64,000 nt of DNA from Euphorbia lathyris (Eukaryota; Streptophyta; Magnoliopsida; Malpighiales; Euphorbiaceae). Shown one piece after another: positions 42,315 to 53,676 of this stretch (position 1 is the first letter of the stretch; each line of letters begins with the position of its first letter). The DNA lies in NCBI RefSeq assembly GCF_963576675.1, contig NC_088912.1:58660895-58724894 (forward strand), given 5' to 3'. A program made the position numbers and the translations under genes. The notes below the pieces were generated by a model. It made no database searches, was not told the origin of the DNA, and saw only the letters and a list, made by a program, of their open reading frames with translations.

Positions 42315-44226
42315 CTACTTTCTCTTCCTGAAGGTAGGCTCTCCAGCTTGCAACTTGCCTTTTCCCTTGTCTTTGCTTCTTGATGCGCCACCTGCGTACT
42401 GAGTGCGCTGAGTTCCATGTCTTTTCTCCCCCGTTTTGCCAATATCGGGTGGAGGAGGAGTGAAGGTATCATTTCTAGCCGCAGTGGACAATGCTTTGGA
42501 ATAACGCGTCAACCGCTTAGTACTCTCTCTTAGGCCATCTATTACTGGAACACCATCATCTTCAATGGTTCTAGGAACTCGCAGGGAGCTGCTCAGGATG
42601 CTAATGAGATATTCATGTGATTTGCTGAGCCAGGAGATGGACTCAGTGAGCTGGGCATAGGATTGGTGGTACATTTTGAGTACGGCTGAGTCAAAGAATT
42701 TTCGTTGATCATGGATGTCTTGCACAAAGTTCAGAAATGCATCAGTATTGACGGGGTCAATATCCATCTGGTCTTTATTGACATTGAGGAGGCGCACAGC
42801 TTCACTCAGTTGATCAATGGTGCACTGAGAAGTGGAGGAAATTAGTTCACGAGTGCAGTTCAGATCAGAACTCAGCTTTAAGAAGTGTTGACTCAGCTCA
42901 GCAGAGGTAGCATACTCAGGATGACCCGTAGATCCAATGTTGACCATATTTGTGGTCAGCTTAGCAAAATAATCTTTGAGTTCAATAGAAGTAGCATATC
43001 CTGGATTTACATCAGAGTGTCTCTGGACTTTGCCTTCAAGTGCATTCATGTGGTTGACCATCATGAGCAGTAGTTCAATGATCTTTGCAATTTGGTCTTG
43101 CTTAGGTTGCTGTGTCTGAATTGTGCTCATAACACTGATAATATCTTTGAGGCTCCGAATTTCATGCAGAAGTGGAGTGAGGGATGTGATTTGGGAGGAC
43201 TCAAGATTTGCAGTTCCCGCAGCATCCATAGGCATAGGATTTAATCCTGAAGGAGTGACTGAGCAGAGGCAATGATTTTGCATCCAGACTCAGTAGCACT
43301 CAAATAGGCCATTGTGCCAGCAGGATTTGTCACAGAAGCAGTAATTGAAGTGGAACTTGATGGTGGTGGAGTTGGCTGCTTATCAGATGGATTAATAGGT
43401 GGACCTTGCGGAAGCTCAGTACAAGGAACTGAGTGCTCAACAGCTTGAGTATTTGGAGTTGGTGGCAAAGGACTTACAGAGTCATTTACTTGCTCATCAT
43501 GATGGAAGGGTTGAGCAGGTTGTTCCATGGATTGCTCCTCAGCTTGACTATCTTGGGCTTCGAGCTCTTGCTCGGCAGGATTTGGATTGTCTAGAGTCTT
43601 GGCTTGTTCCTCAATGTGAGTAACAGAGGCTTGATTTTCCGCAGGTTCCATAGAAGGAGACTCAGTATACATAAACTGGATATCAGACAGATCCGTAATT
43701 GGGTCTCGAAGCGGAGAATCTCCTAATAGATCAATGACAGGTGCTCTATAGGCTTTCTTCTTTAGCCTTTTGAAAGACTTAGCTCGAGGGGTGAAGGATC
43801 AGCTTGAATGTCTTCACTGGAATCAGAGGAGGAATTATCTCTGAGCTCAGCATTATCCTCATCTTTGGCAATGTCACGTTCAGGGAGCTCAACCTCCACT
43901 GTTTGAAGTGCCATAGGTGGATTCTCCTCTTGCTCATCATTATCTTCAGTCTGTGTTTGCTCAGCATGCTCTTCTTCCTCAACATCAGGCTGAGCATCAT
44001 CATTCAGCTGTTCTTCCTCTTCTTGCTCAATGGGGGTTTGCTCAAGATCAATTCCGAGACTTTTGACGAAGTGTGATTTTGGAGGGACAACCCAGTCAAG
44101 GGGATTAGCTTCAATAATTTGTAATGCATAGTTTCTTCTTTTCTTCTGCAGAGGTTGCTCTGGAGATTCTTCATTTTCTTCTTCGGGCTCATCTTGCCCT
44201 TTTCGTTTCTTTGCTGACCTAGGTGT
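42315..44226 (-). pseudogene. Copia env-position region, second half
   Basis: Overlapping broken frames: an acidic stretch (43779-44226), a Gln/Pro/Ser-rich segment (43241-43672) and a 322-residue frame (42315-43283). The last has predicted helical heptads, an internal duplication (PGYATSIELKDYF and PEYATSAELSQHF, about 30 residues apart) and a basic Lys/Arg-rich end (KDKGKGKLQ, TFRKRK). Its place between pol and the 3' LTR is where Sireviruses carry an env-like ORF, but I see no signal peptide or convincing membrane span. More likely a DNA/RNA-binding or gag-like accessory protein; unrecognised. Confidence 0.55.
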
Positions 44227-45273
44227 TTAGTCAGTATCAACTTTCTTCCCTTTTGACACATCTCGTACCTTCCTTGGGACATCATCAATATCCTTTGAGC
44301 ATGTTTCGAGTGCCTTTCTCTTTTTCTTTGCTTTTACTGGCTCAGCAGACTCATCAACAACTTGCTTTCCTTTCCTTGGTTCCTCTTCTTGTTCAGCATC
44401 ATGTTCTTCTTCAACTTCCTCAACATTTTCGGATCCCTTCAACGGCTGATTGAATTTTAACCCCAACAGCAGAGTCGCTGTAATTTCATTTCCCAAACTC
44501 TGAGTCTCATTGATGGTTTCTATTTTCTGATCTTCAAGGATTTTGGTGATTAGGGAGCCCAATCTGAGTTTCTTGCCTCCTCGTTGAAATGCTCCGACCA
44601 GAAATACCGGCATGTTGAGTGGGTTGTAGGTTAGCATGTGCCATATAAATCACTGCTCGAAATTAGAGGCAGACGATAATGAGCTGAGTTTGGGGAAGAT
44701 GAAGTTGGTCAACAGGTAATGAGCCATCTTCTGATTTTGCCCCATACAGGTGCTTGGTATCTCTCCTTTGTGATTCTCTGGTTTACAGAATCCTTTGACG
44801 TGGTCAAGCGCTTCTTTGGTTGTCCTAAACTCTTTTCCTTCTTCTGGTAGGTTGAGTAAGGTTGCTAGGTAGGATGGTGTGATTGTAATTTTATGACCCT
44901 TGACGGAAGTTTCCAAGTAGTCAGCATCTTCTTCGTCAACGTGAAGATTGGAATAGAACTGCCTAACTAACCTAGGATAGGTTTTCCCTGGGAGAGAGAA
45001 GAGTCCTACCCACTCATTCTTCTCAATCCATTCACAAAAGGGTTTTTCAGAGGTGATGAAGTTAGGAGAGAACCACTTACATTTTAGAACTTCCAGATTG
45101 TTAACTTTCTTGTGGACTTTGACCATAGTCCTTTTCTTAGGTTTCTTTGAAGAGCTTGCTGGGTCAACTTGAGGGTTTTTGTTTGGATTTTGGTTAGGCT
45201 GAGGAGATTTTGGATTTTCATCGGTGTGATGTTTGCCGGAATCACCACCGGAGACATTCTGAGGGTTCGACAT
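44227..45273 (-). pseudogene. Copia accessory protein resembling 'putative plant transposon protein'
   Basis: A frame starting MSNPQNVSGG at 45273 runs 207 residues to TGA (44650-44652) and continues in frame for about 140 more to 44227. After a polar N-terminus and a basic patch (KKPKKRTMVKVHKK), the body (LVRQFYSNLHV, GHKITITPSYLATLLNLP, MAHYLLTNFIFPK) has the pattern of the family called putative plant transposon protein (PF20167, from memory). A long acidic and lysine-rich tail follows. Function is unknown; it is common in plant retroelements and their derivatives. Confidence 0.6.
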
Positions 45274-45807
45274 TCTTTTTCTCAGAGATTTTCGAGGGTT
45301 TTTTGAAATTCAGAGAGAGAGAAATTGGGATACCAAAGGATTCAGGCGTAAAGATGATTAAGTGGGAAATCTTTCACTTTTTATAGAGATTTTAAATCGA
45401 TCATATTTGTTGGACTAGCCGTTTTTCCCTTGGGATATTCAATCGACAGACATTTTGTCACTTATGACATGTTCGGCGCATGGGTTTCTCATTTATTGCT
45501 TTCGTTATCCCAGGTGCTATTTATTACACGTGTTAGCATTTAATGGTGCAAGTAGCCTTTTAATCTCAGTTTTGCCAGAATGCCAAACGTTTGTGATACC
45601 GAGTGACAAGATCTATGTAGACGAATTTCTTATCTCCTAGTACCTTATCATAGAGTTATCACTTAGCATGTGTACCTACTCAAAATAGTCACTCAACATG
45701 TATATTAACTCAGCATAAAGTGATTTTCTATATTTTAAGCTTAGAATTTATTCATCGTATATTCTCTTAGCATGGCAATCACTCAACATTCAATTTTTCA
45801 CGTAGAA
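45274..45807. other. Copia spacer between pol end and accessory ORFs
   Basis: About 530 bp without a supported gene. A T/A-rich stretch near 45370-45400 and several CTCAGC/ACTCAG words are present. It may carry a promoter or splice signals for the accessory ORF. Confidence 0.35.
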
Positions 45808-45885
45808 CTATTGAAGAGGATTAGACATACCGATAGCCTCTCTTAGTATGTTGAATTGTTCACGTGCTAATGGCTTGGTGAAGAT
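45808..45885 (-). pseudogene. Copia pol C-terminus beyond the solo LTR
   Basis: The minus strand reads the conserved copia end IFTKPLAREQFNILREAIGM and closes with TAG at 45808-45810. It is the direct continuation of the RNase H frame cut at 47349, separated by the solo LTR and its AAGAT duplication. Confidence 0.8.
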
Positions 45886-47343
45886 TGTTGAAACACCTTT
45901 CCACAAGATTTTGATTTGACAAAATCATCCATGATTAAGAGACAATTAAATTTAAGTGCTTTATTTTAATTGTACTAATCCGTTTGTTCAATGTTGAGTA
46001 TAAATATAAATATAAAATAAAAGTAAAACAGGACAAAGTCAGCATGAGATGACAGAACAAGCTAAGCGGAATAATACTCAGTATAGAAGTCTCATGACCA
46101 AGCTAAGTGGAAACGAACCCAGCATCAAAAGATTGAGGTTTAAAATCAAACAGAGCTAAGTGAGATAGAACTCAGCATGAGAAGCCGTCTTAACATTTGT
46201 CTTACGAAGAAGATCTAACTAAAACATAACTCAGCATAGAAGTTGCCAAAGACAATGAACAAAGCTGAGTGAATCCTCAGGACATCATGAAAGAGTTGCT
46301 CGCAAGACGACAAAGATTGCCGACCCTCTGCGGCAATGATTGAAACCTTTGAATTACGTAAAAGACACATTCCGAGATGTATGGGTCAATGGATTATTGG
46401 TAAAGGACAACTGGCACAAAAAGACAATTCTGCAAGATAAAGACAAACCTGGCATCTGAAGAAATCAGAGGAAAAGGATTGGTCTGAGAATTCTGAAGCT
46501 GACCAGAGGCTGTCTCCTAAAAGAGCCATTTTAACATTAACGGCTACATCATTTCAAAATGATCCGATCCCAGATTTTCTCCTATATAAGGACAATCAAA
46601 ATCCCTGGATCATTGCCGATTGAAAAAAACAAAAGTACAAGAGAGAAAAGATACAAAAGCACTTAGATACAAAAAAAGATCTTACACCCATCTTCCATTC
46701 TTTGTGTAAATGCTAGAGTGATTACTTGTAATCTTCTAAAGTGTTCTTTATTTGAAAAGGAACAAGTGTTTATCAATTGTAACATTGAGAGTGTTGTGCT
46801 GAGTGTTTGGTTGTAAGCATTCAGTGGTAGAGAAATCTAGGTGCTGGGTTGTAGCACTTAGTAGGAGTTGAGTAGACGGATAGAGGAAGGTACTCTTGCA
46901 TATTCAACTGCCTTGTAATCGGTTTGTGCTCTACCTTTAAAGAGCTCAGTATTGGATTCTAAAAGCCCGGAGGACTCTGGGGACTAGACGTAGGCAGAGA
47001 GGCCGAACCAGGATAAGTGATACTGAGTAATCTCTAACCCTCTCTCAATATATATATTTGCATATGTTGTAAGTTTACTCAGCATATAAAAGTGTTTAGA
47101 GTTGACTCTGTGTAATTGTAAGTGTTGAGATAGAAGCTGACCTCCAAGAGTGTCAATATCTAACTCACAAAGTAAAACAGCCTTAGTCAATATCCGGTCA
47201 AAGCTGTCTTGTAACATATCTGGCCAAGCTGACCAAAAGCTGAGTTGACAAACTCACCAAATAACTAAGTCAGCGCATTAATTAAACGAAAAAGTTACAT
47301 TAGTTCCTAACCCCCCCTTGGAACTAATCACACGGGACCAACA
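45886..47343 (+). repeat. Solo LTR of a related copia subfamily, inserted in pol
   Basis: 1,458 bp beginning TGTTGAAACACC and ending GGGACCAACA, flanked by AAGAT (45881-45885 and 47344-47348). It lies opposite in orientation to the host copia and differs from the host's own LTRs at many more sites than they differ from each other, so it came from another subfamily member. TATA-like CTATATAAG is at 46582-46590. No internal region remains: a typical product of LTR-LTR recombination. Confidence 0.92.
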
Positions 47344-47348
47344 AAGAT

Positions 47349-48861
47349 ATCTGCAAGTTGTTCATCTGTTGGCACATAGGTCAGCTTGATCTCACCCTTT
47401 AGTACGTGATCTCTGATGAAGTGATGCCTTATGCTGACATGCTTCATTCTGCTGTGTTGAATTGGATTTTTGGACAGATCAATGGCACTCTTGTTGTCAC
47501 ATTTGATCTCTATTGTTTCGGTTTTCACTCCATAATCTTCAAGCTGTTGCTTTATCCATAGGACCTGAGCAACACAGCTTCCAGCAGCTACGTACTCAGC
47601 TTCAGTTGTAGACAGGGCTACGGATGATTGCTTCTTACTGAACCAAGATACTAGACAGCTTCCAAGGAAATGACAGCTGCCTGAAGTACTCTTACGTTCA
47701 AGCTTATCTCGTCCGTAGTCAGCATCAGTGTATCCAATGAGTGTGAAGTCATTTGAGGTTGGATACCATAAACCTGCATCAACTGAGCTCTGCAAATATC
47801 TAAAAATTCTTTTTACAGCAATTAGGTGAGATTTCCTGGGGCCAGCTTGATATCTTGCACAATAACATACTGAGTACTATATATCAGGTCTACTAGCCAT
47901 GAGATAAAGCAAGGAACCTATCATACCTCGATAAAGTTTGCTATCTATTGACTTACTTTTCTCATCTTTGCATAGGACAGTATCAGTACCCATTGGGGTT
48001 GATATGGGCTTGCAATCTTCCATATCGAATTTCTTTTAACATTTCTTTGGTGTACTTGGACTGACTTATAAAGATGCCATTCTTACCTTGCTTAATCTGA
48101 AGTCCAAGGAAGAAGTTGAGTTCACCCATCATGGACATCTCGAACTCAGTTTGCATCTGTTTGCTAAATTCTTTACACAACGATTCGTCAGTAGCACCAA
48201 ATATTATATCATCTACATAAATTTGTGCAAGCAGGGTATGTTTACCCTTTTTCTTAATGAACAAGGTTGTGTCAGCTTTTCCTCTAACATAGTTCCTGGT
48301 TAGCAGGAAGTTTGTCAACCTCTCATACCAAGCTCTTGGAGCTTGCTTCAGACCATACAAGGCCTTTTTGAGTTTATAAACATGGTTTGGAAATTTTGGA
48401 TCTTCAAACCCAGGAGGTTGATTAACATATACCTCCTCGTTTATAACGCCATTAAGAAATGCACTTTTAACATCCATTTGGTATAATTTAAAGTTCATAA
48501 AACTAGCATAAGCACACAATATACGTATGGCTTCTAACCTAGCAACTGGTGCAAAAGTTTCACCATAGTCAATACCCTCTTGCTGACTATAGCCTTGGGC
48601 TACAAGTCGAGCTTTGTTTCTGACTACGTTTCCATGCTCATCTAGTTTGTTTCTAAAGACCCACTTAGTTCCTATGGACTTTTGATTTCTAGGCTTAGGT
48701 ACTAAATCCCAAACCTCATTTCTGGTGAATTGATCAAGCTCTTCTTGCATGGCATTGATCCAATATTCATCGTGCTCAGCATCTGCAAAGTTCTTTGGCT
48801 CATGCACTGAGACGAATGCTACGTTGCTGAGGAACTTCCTAAGCTGATCTCTTATCATCAA
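47349..48861 (-). pseudogene. Copia reverse transcriptase and RNase H
   Basis: RT (47983-48861) shows [26 protein letters not shown], with [34 protein letters not shown] and the catalytic YVDDIIFG. After a frameshift near 47983, RNase H (47349-47795) has GYTDADYGRD, SSVALSTTEAEYVAA, CDNKSAIDL and TDEQLADIF, where the solo LTR cuts in. All catalytic motifs are readable; the frameshift and insertion inactivate it. Confidence 0.9.
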
Positions 48862-49019
48862 CTTGTTGTCAGCAGCATCAAGAATAGATTTTTCTGAGTG
48901 TCCTCTTGGAATTTTTATTTCCTTAGGTAGTGTTGAGTCATTTGAAACAGGTGTTTCTGCAATTTCTATAGGAATAGATTGGCCAGCAAATGTAATTTCA
49001 ATTTCTTGCTTACCTTTGG

Positions 49020-50363
49020 TCAGCCCTTGTATTGATGACTCAGAGGCTCCTGGATGATCAGCAGAAGCTGAGCTAACTTACCTGTGGGGTCAGCTTCATC
49101 GAACTCAACATGTACAGACTCTTCTACAACCTTAGTTCTTTTATTATATATTCTATATGCTTTACTGTTTGTTGAGTACCCTAAAAAGATTGCTTCGTCA
49201 GCTTTAGCATCAAATTTTCCAAGGTTATCCCTTGTGTTGAGTATAAAACATTTACACCCAAAGGCACGAAAGTAGCCAATGTTGGGCTTTCGTCCTTTCC
49301 AAAGTTCATATGGGGTTTTCTTAAGTATAGGTCTAACTAGAGCCCTATTCAGTATGTAGCATGCTGTGTGGACAGCTTCACCCCAGAAGTATTTTAGAAG
49401 CTTATTTTCACTCGGCATGGTTCTAGCAATTTCGACAATAGTTCTGTTCTTCCTTTCAACAACCCCATTCTGTTGAGGCGTTCTAGGAGCAGAGAAATTG
49501 TGGTCAATACCACTGGTTTCACAGAACTCATCAAACTGTTGGTTTTTGAATTCTCCACCATTGCCGCTTCTAATATGAGCTACTTTTAGGTCTTTGTCAA
49601 TTTCAAGCTTTTTGATCAATGTGGTAAACATCTCAAATGTTTCATCCTTGCTACTCAGTAAGATGATCCAAGTGTACCGAGAGAAATCGTCTACAACGAC
49701 CAAGGAAAATTTCTTACCTCCCAAGCTGAGTGGCTGGATAGGTCCGAAAAGATCCAAGTGTAGTAATTCCAATGGTCTCTTGGTTGAGACAATATTTTTA
49801 CTATGAAATGACCTTTTAGTTTGTTTGCCTTGCTGACAAGCTTTACACAATTGATCTTTTTCAAATTTTAATTTGGGTAATCCCTCAACTAATTGCTTTC
49901 TAGCTAATTTGGCGAGAAGGTCCATGCTGACATGCCCAAGTCTTCTATGCCATAGCCAGGAGTTATCCTCTTTAGACACCAAGCATATGTTTTTAGAAAA
50001 CTGTTTTTCTAAATTTAGCATGTACACATTTTCTACACGAGGGGCAGTTAAAATTAATTCATTTGTATTTCCCTCGAGTATTTGACACTTGGTATCATCA
50101 AATACAACCTTTCTGCCGCTTTTGCAAAGTTGAGCTACACTCAGCAGATTGTACTTGAGACCTTTAACCAGGGAGACAGATTCAATAGTTGGGTTACCTC
50201 CGATAGTACCTGAGCCGACTATCTTACCCTTTTTATTGTCTCCAAAGCTTACACTTCCACCTCGTTTAAGCTCTAGTATGATGAATTGTGTTTCATCACC
50301 TGTCATGTGTCTTGAGCATGCGCTGTCTATGTACAAAAGTTTTGACTTCTCCACGCATGTCAA
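49020..50363 (-). pseudogene. Copia protease and integrase
   Basis: Protease active site reads YIDSACSRHMTGD, with Ala where the Gly of D-S/T-G is expected. Integrase follows: zinc-binding HRRLGHVSMDLL...CKACQQGKQ, first Asp in LHLDLFGPI, second position in HIRSGNGGEF (Gly for Asp; GGC at 49563-49565), Glu in NGVVERKNR. Then come the C-terminal FGCKCFILN and FLGYSTNSKAYR. The frame is open for 447 residues, but both enzymes have lost a key active-site residue. The frame to RT (48862-49019) is broken. Confidence 0.88.
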
Positions 50364-50381
50364 GCTAACCTGCTTTTTAAA

Positions 50382-50831
50382 TTATTCATCTTTAGGTACC
50401 CAATTCTTTTTGGGTCCTTTCTTGTTAGTATAAACAGGTGTAAAGTCATGTTTTAGTTTGTGACGACATACTTTTATAGTGTGGCCATTTTTACCACAGA
50501 AGTCACAATAAGTTGCTTTTTGGGGGTGATGTTGAGTGTAGTCAGCATTGTTATGCTGAGCATGCCAACATACCTTAGTGGTATGTCCTTTTCTTCCGCA
50601 GAAGTCACATTGGACAATCCGCTTGTTGAACCAACACACATCTTTCGTGTGTCCCCTTTTTCCGCAACAGTCACACTGAGTGAACTGTTTATGATGATTA
50701 GTACTTGCGTACTCAGTATGGGGTTTATTTCTGTTTGAGCCTTTTACTTGACTCTGTAAGGTGGTGACGTCCTTTCTTAGTTTCTTTGACTCAGATTGGA
50801 CCTCCGTGACAAACTTATGCATTATTTGCAT
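50382..50831 (-). pseudogene. Copia gag C-terminus with three extra zinc knuckles
   Basis: A 149-residue frame contains three C-x2-C-x4-H-x4-C knuckles in a row: CDCCGKRGHTKDVC, CDFCGRKGHTTKVC and CDFCGKNGHTIKVC, spaced about 20-27 residues, after a short coiled-coil-like start (SESKKLRKDVTTLQSQ). It joins by a frameshift to the main gag (50902-52176), which already has one knuckle. Confidence 0.8.
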
Positions 50832-50901
50832 GTTGGTATGTAAGTCTGAATTGTCTTGGAGGAGATATTGGAGGTCACTCAGCTTGACCTCTTCAATCTC
50901 G

Positions 50902-52176
50902 TCACATCGCCTGCTGAGTGATTTTATTTTTTTTATTGCATTTCTTAGTTAGCTTGTATAAATCACTCAGGGCATTTACCATCTCATTTCTAAACAGGAG
51001 TAAGGGCGTTACCTCATTGTTATGTACATCCTGGTCAGTTTCATCAGAGAGGTCAGCTTGCTCAGATTGAGAATGGTCAGCTCCATCATCTGCCATGAAA
51101 TATATATTGGCAGTTTCATTTTGCTCAGCTTCAGATGAGGTTGACTCATCACTGTCGCTCCATGTTGCTACCATTGCTTTCTTGTTTCCCTTCTTATCTC
51201 TTTTGAGATTTGGACAGCTTGACTTGATATGCCCAGTTTGGTGGCACTCATAACATGTGACAGACTTGGAGCTGTCCTTCTTGTATTTGTCACTCGACTT
51301 AGCTTTGTATCTGTCACCTCTTTTGTATGGCCGTTTGCTGTTTCTGTCATTTCTTCTGAACAGCTTCTTCATCTTTCTAGTGAACATAGCCATTTCCTCA
51401 TCATCAGTTGAGTCAGCTTCGGTCGAGTCAGCTTTCATGACTAATGACTTTTGTTTCTTGTCTTTTGACTTTTCTTTCTCTTTAGCTTCAAAGTTTTGCA
51501 TTGAGATTTCATGAGTCAGCAGAGATCCGATTAGCTCATCATACTTGTATGTAGTCAGGTCCTGAGCTTCTTCTACTGCAGTTTTCTTTGCTTGCCAGCT
51601 CTTTGGTAGGCTTCTCAAGATTTTCTTCACTTGTTCTTCTTCGGTGAAGTTCTTGCCGAGTCTTTTTAGCTCATTTATAATATTGGTGAATCTGGCATTC
51701 ATGCTGGAGATGTCTTCGTTGTCGTTCATTTCGAACAGCTCATACAATCTCATGTGTTGATTCACCTTTGACTCCTTGACTTTGCTTATGCCTTCATAGG
51801 TCACCTCGAGCTTCTTCCAAATCTCCTATGCTGACTCACAACCTGAAATCTTATTGTATTCTGCAGCATCTAAAGCACAGTGAAGCATATTTATAGCCGA
51901 AGCATTATTTTGGAGTTTTCTAAGGCCATCTTCTGACCACTCAGTTTCACTCTTAACAACTTTCTCATTGTTAACAGTTTTATTTGGCACGAATGGCCCT
52001 TGAACAATTGCAAGCCATGCACTCATGTTTGTGGCTTGGATAAAGTTCTTCATCCTATTCTTCCAGAATGTATAGTTTGATCCAAAGAATAGGGGAGGCC
52101 GACTGATTGATAATCCCTCAGGGAGTATCTGTGTTGTTTGGTTCCCTGGAAGGAAACGAGTGCTGTTCTCACCCAT
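50902..52176 (-). pseudogene. Copia gag
   Basis: Starts MGENSTRFLPG at 52176 just inside the PBS. It has a copia-type capsid region (PPLFFGSNYTFWKNRMKNF, EIWKKLEVTYEG, LYELFEMNDNEDISSMNARF, ILRSLPKSWQ), a basic linker (KRPYKRGDRYKAKSS) and a knuckle CYECHQTGHIKSSC, then an acidic tail. An in-frame TAG (51826-51828) interrupts it, probably from CAG. The capsid would coat the element RNA. Confidence 0.85.
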
Positions 52177-52223
52177 TTTTCAGGATCAGCTCAAGATTGT
52201 TAGATCTTTGAGTAGTGAGCTTA

Positions 52224-52236
52224 GGCTCTGATACCA
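52224..52236 (-). other. Copia primer-binding site
   Basis: The minus strand reads TGGTATCAGAGCC two bases from the LTR, the standard plant copia site complementary to initiator methionine tRNA. Confidence 0.9.
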
Positions 52237-52238
52237 CT

Positions 52239-53671
52239 TGTTGGTCCCGTGTGATTAGTTCCAAAGGGGGGTTAGGAACTAATATAACTTTTTCGCTAAT
52301 TAATCTTGCTGACTCGGTTATTTTATTAAGTTGAACAACTCAGCTTGGGTGAGCTTAGCATAAGACAACTTTAGTCAGATGCTGACTAAGACTGTTTTAC
52401 TTGGGAGATGGGAATTGACTCTCTTGTAGTCAGTTTCCAACTCGGCACTTCGATTTACTCAGAGTTAGTTTCTAACAGTTTATATGCTGAGTAAATATAA
52501 CAATCAACACAAGCACAGATATATATATAGTTGAGAGAGTTAAGAATTACTCAGTATCACTTATCCTGGTTCGGCCTCTCTGCCTACGTCCAGTCCCCAG
52601 AGTCCTCCGGGCTTTTAGAATCCAATACTGAGCTCTTTAAAGGTAGAACACAAACCGTTTACAAGGCAGTTGAATATGCAAGAGTATCGTCCTCTATTCT
52701 TCTACTCAACTCCTACTAAGCACCACAACTTGGTACCTAGATTTCTCTACTACTGAATGTTTACAACTAAACACTCAGCTCAACACTCTCAATATCTCAA
52801 TTGATACAGTTTGTTCTCTTTCAGAGGGAGAACACCTTAGATGATTACAGAGAATCAAACTAGCATTTACACAGGAATAGAAAGTGAGTGTAAGATCTTT
52901 TTCTTGTTTTGAAGTGCTTTGAACTTGTATTTTTTTTTCTTGTATTTTTCTTTTTGTACTTCGGCAATGATCCAAGAGGTTTGATTGTCTTTATATAGAT
53001 GAAGACCTGTAGGAGGATCATTTGAAATGATTTAGTCGTTGATTCCAAAACGGCTCTTTTGGGAGACAGATTCTGGTCAGCTTCAGATATTGCAGGCCAA
53101 TCATATCCTCTGAATTCTTCAGGCGTCAGGTTTGTCTTGTTCCTGCAGGCGTTGTCTTTTAGCGGCAGTTGTCTTTTAGCAATAATCCATTGACCCATAT
53201 ATCTCGGAAAATGTCTTTTGCGTAATTCCGAGGATTCAATTATTGGTGCAGAGGATTTGCAAGACTTGTCTTCTAGTGAACGGATCTTTCATGCTGTCCT
53301 GAAGATTTACTCAGCTTCTACTTTATTCGTTGTCTTCGTCCGTTGTCAACTCTTCCGCTGAGTTCCCTCCTAGTCAGTCTTATTTTGCACGACAACTAGT
53401 CAGATGGCTTCTGATGCTGAGTTTTATTTCACTTAGCTTTGCTAAACTTCAGGCTTCTGTTCTTTGGTACTGAGTTCAACTCTGCTCAGTTTGCTCTTTG
53501 ATCTCATGCTGACTTTGTCCTGTCTTACTTTTTATATCTTTTGTATTTACGTTTATACTTCAACATTGAACAAACAGATTAGTACAATTAAATCAAAGCA
53601 CTTAAATTTAATTGTCCCTTAATCATGGATGATTTTGTCAAATCAAAATATTGTGGAACAGTGTTTCAACA
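52239..53671 (-). repeat. Copia 5' LTR (1,433 bp)
   Basis: Complete LTR next to the PBS, with minus-strand TATA CTATATAAAG at 52989-52998. Its outer end abuts AGGGC (53672-53676). It differs from the interrupted partner by about 30 substitutions and small indels by eye. Confidence 0.93.
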
Positions 53672-53676
53672 AGGGC

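Larger units (their letters stand above)
8968..53671 (-). mobile_element. Sirevirus-like Ty1/copia element, itself twice invaded
   Basis: LTRs begin (plus strand) TGTTGGTCCCG and end TTTCAACA, at 8968-9124 plus 40626-41911 (left) and 52239-53671 (right). The flanking duplication is AGGGC at 8963-8967 and 53672-53676. The minus strand carries PBS, gag, PRO-INT-RT-RH in copia order, and then extra reading frames between pol and the 3' LTR, the position of the env-like region in Sireviruses. Net length without insertions is about 11.7 kb. The two LTRs differ at about 30 positions by eye (about 2%). Stops, frameshifts and a lost integrase Asp show it is inactive. Confidence 0.92.

Noticed and set aside
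45886..47343. Inverted LTR as evidence for a second full copia element
   Set aside because: Exact 5-bp duplications flank the LTR alone, and the interrupted pol frame resumes on the other side, so it is a solo LTR.
52224..52236. tRNA-related sequence as a tRNA gene
   Set aside because: Only the 13 bases complementary to an initiator tRNA 3' end are present; it is a primer-binding site.
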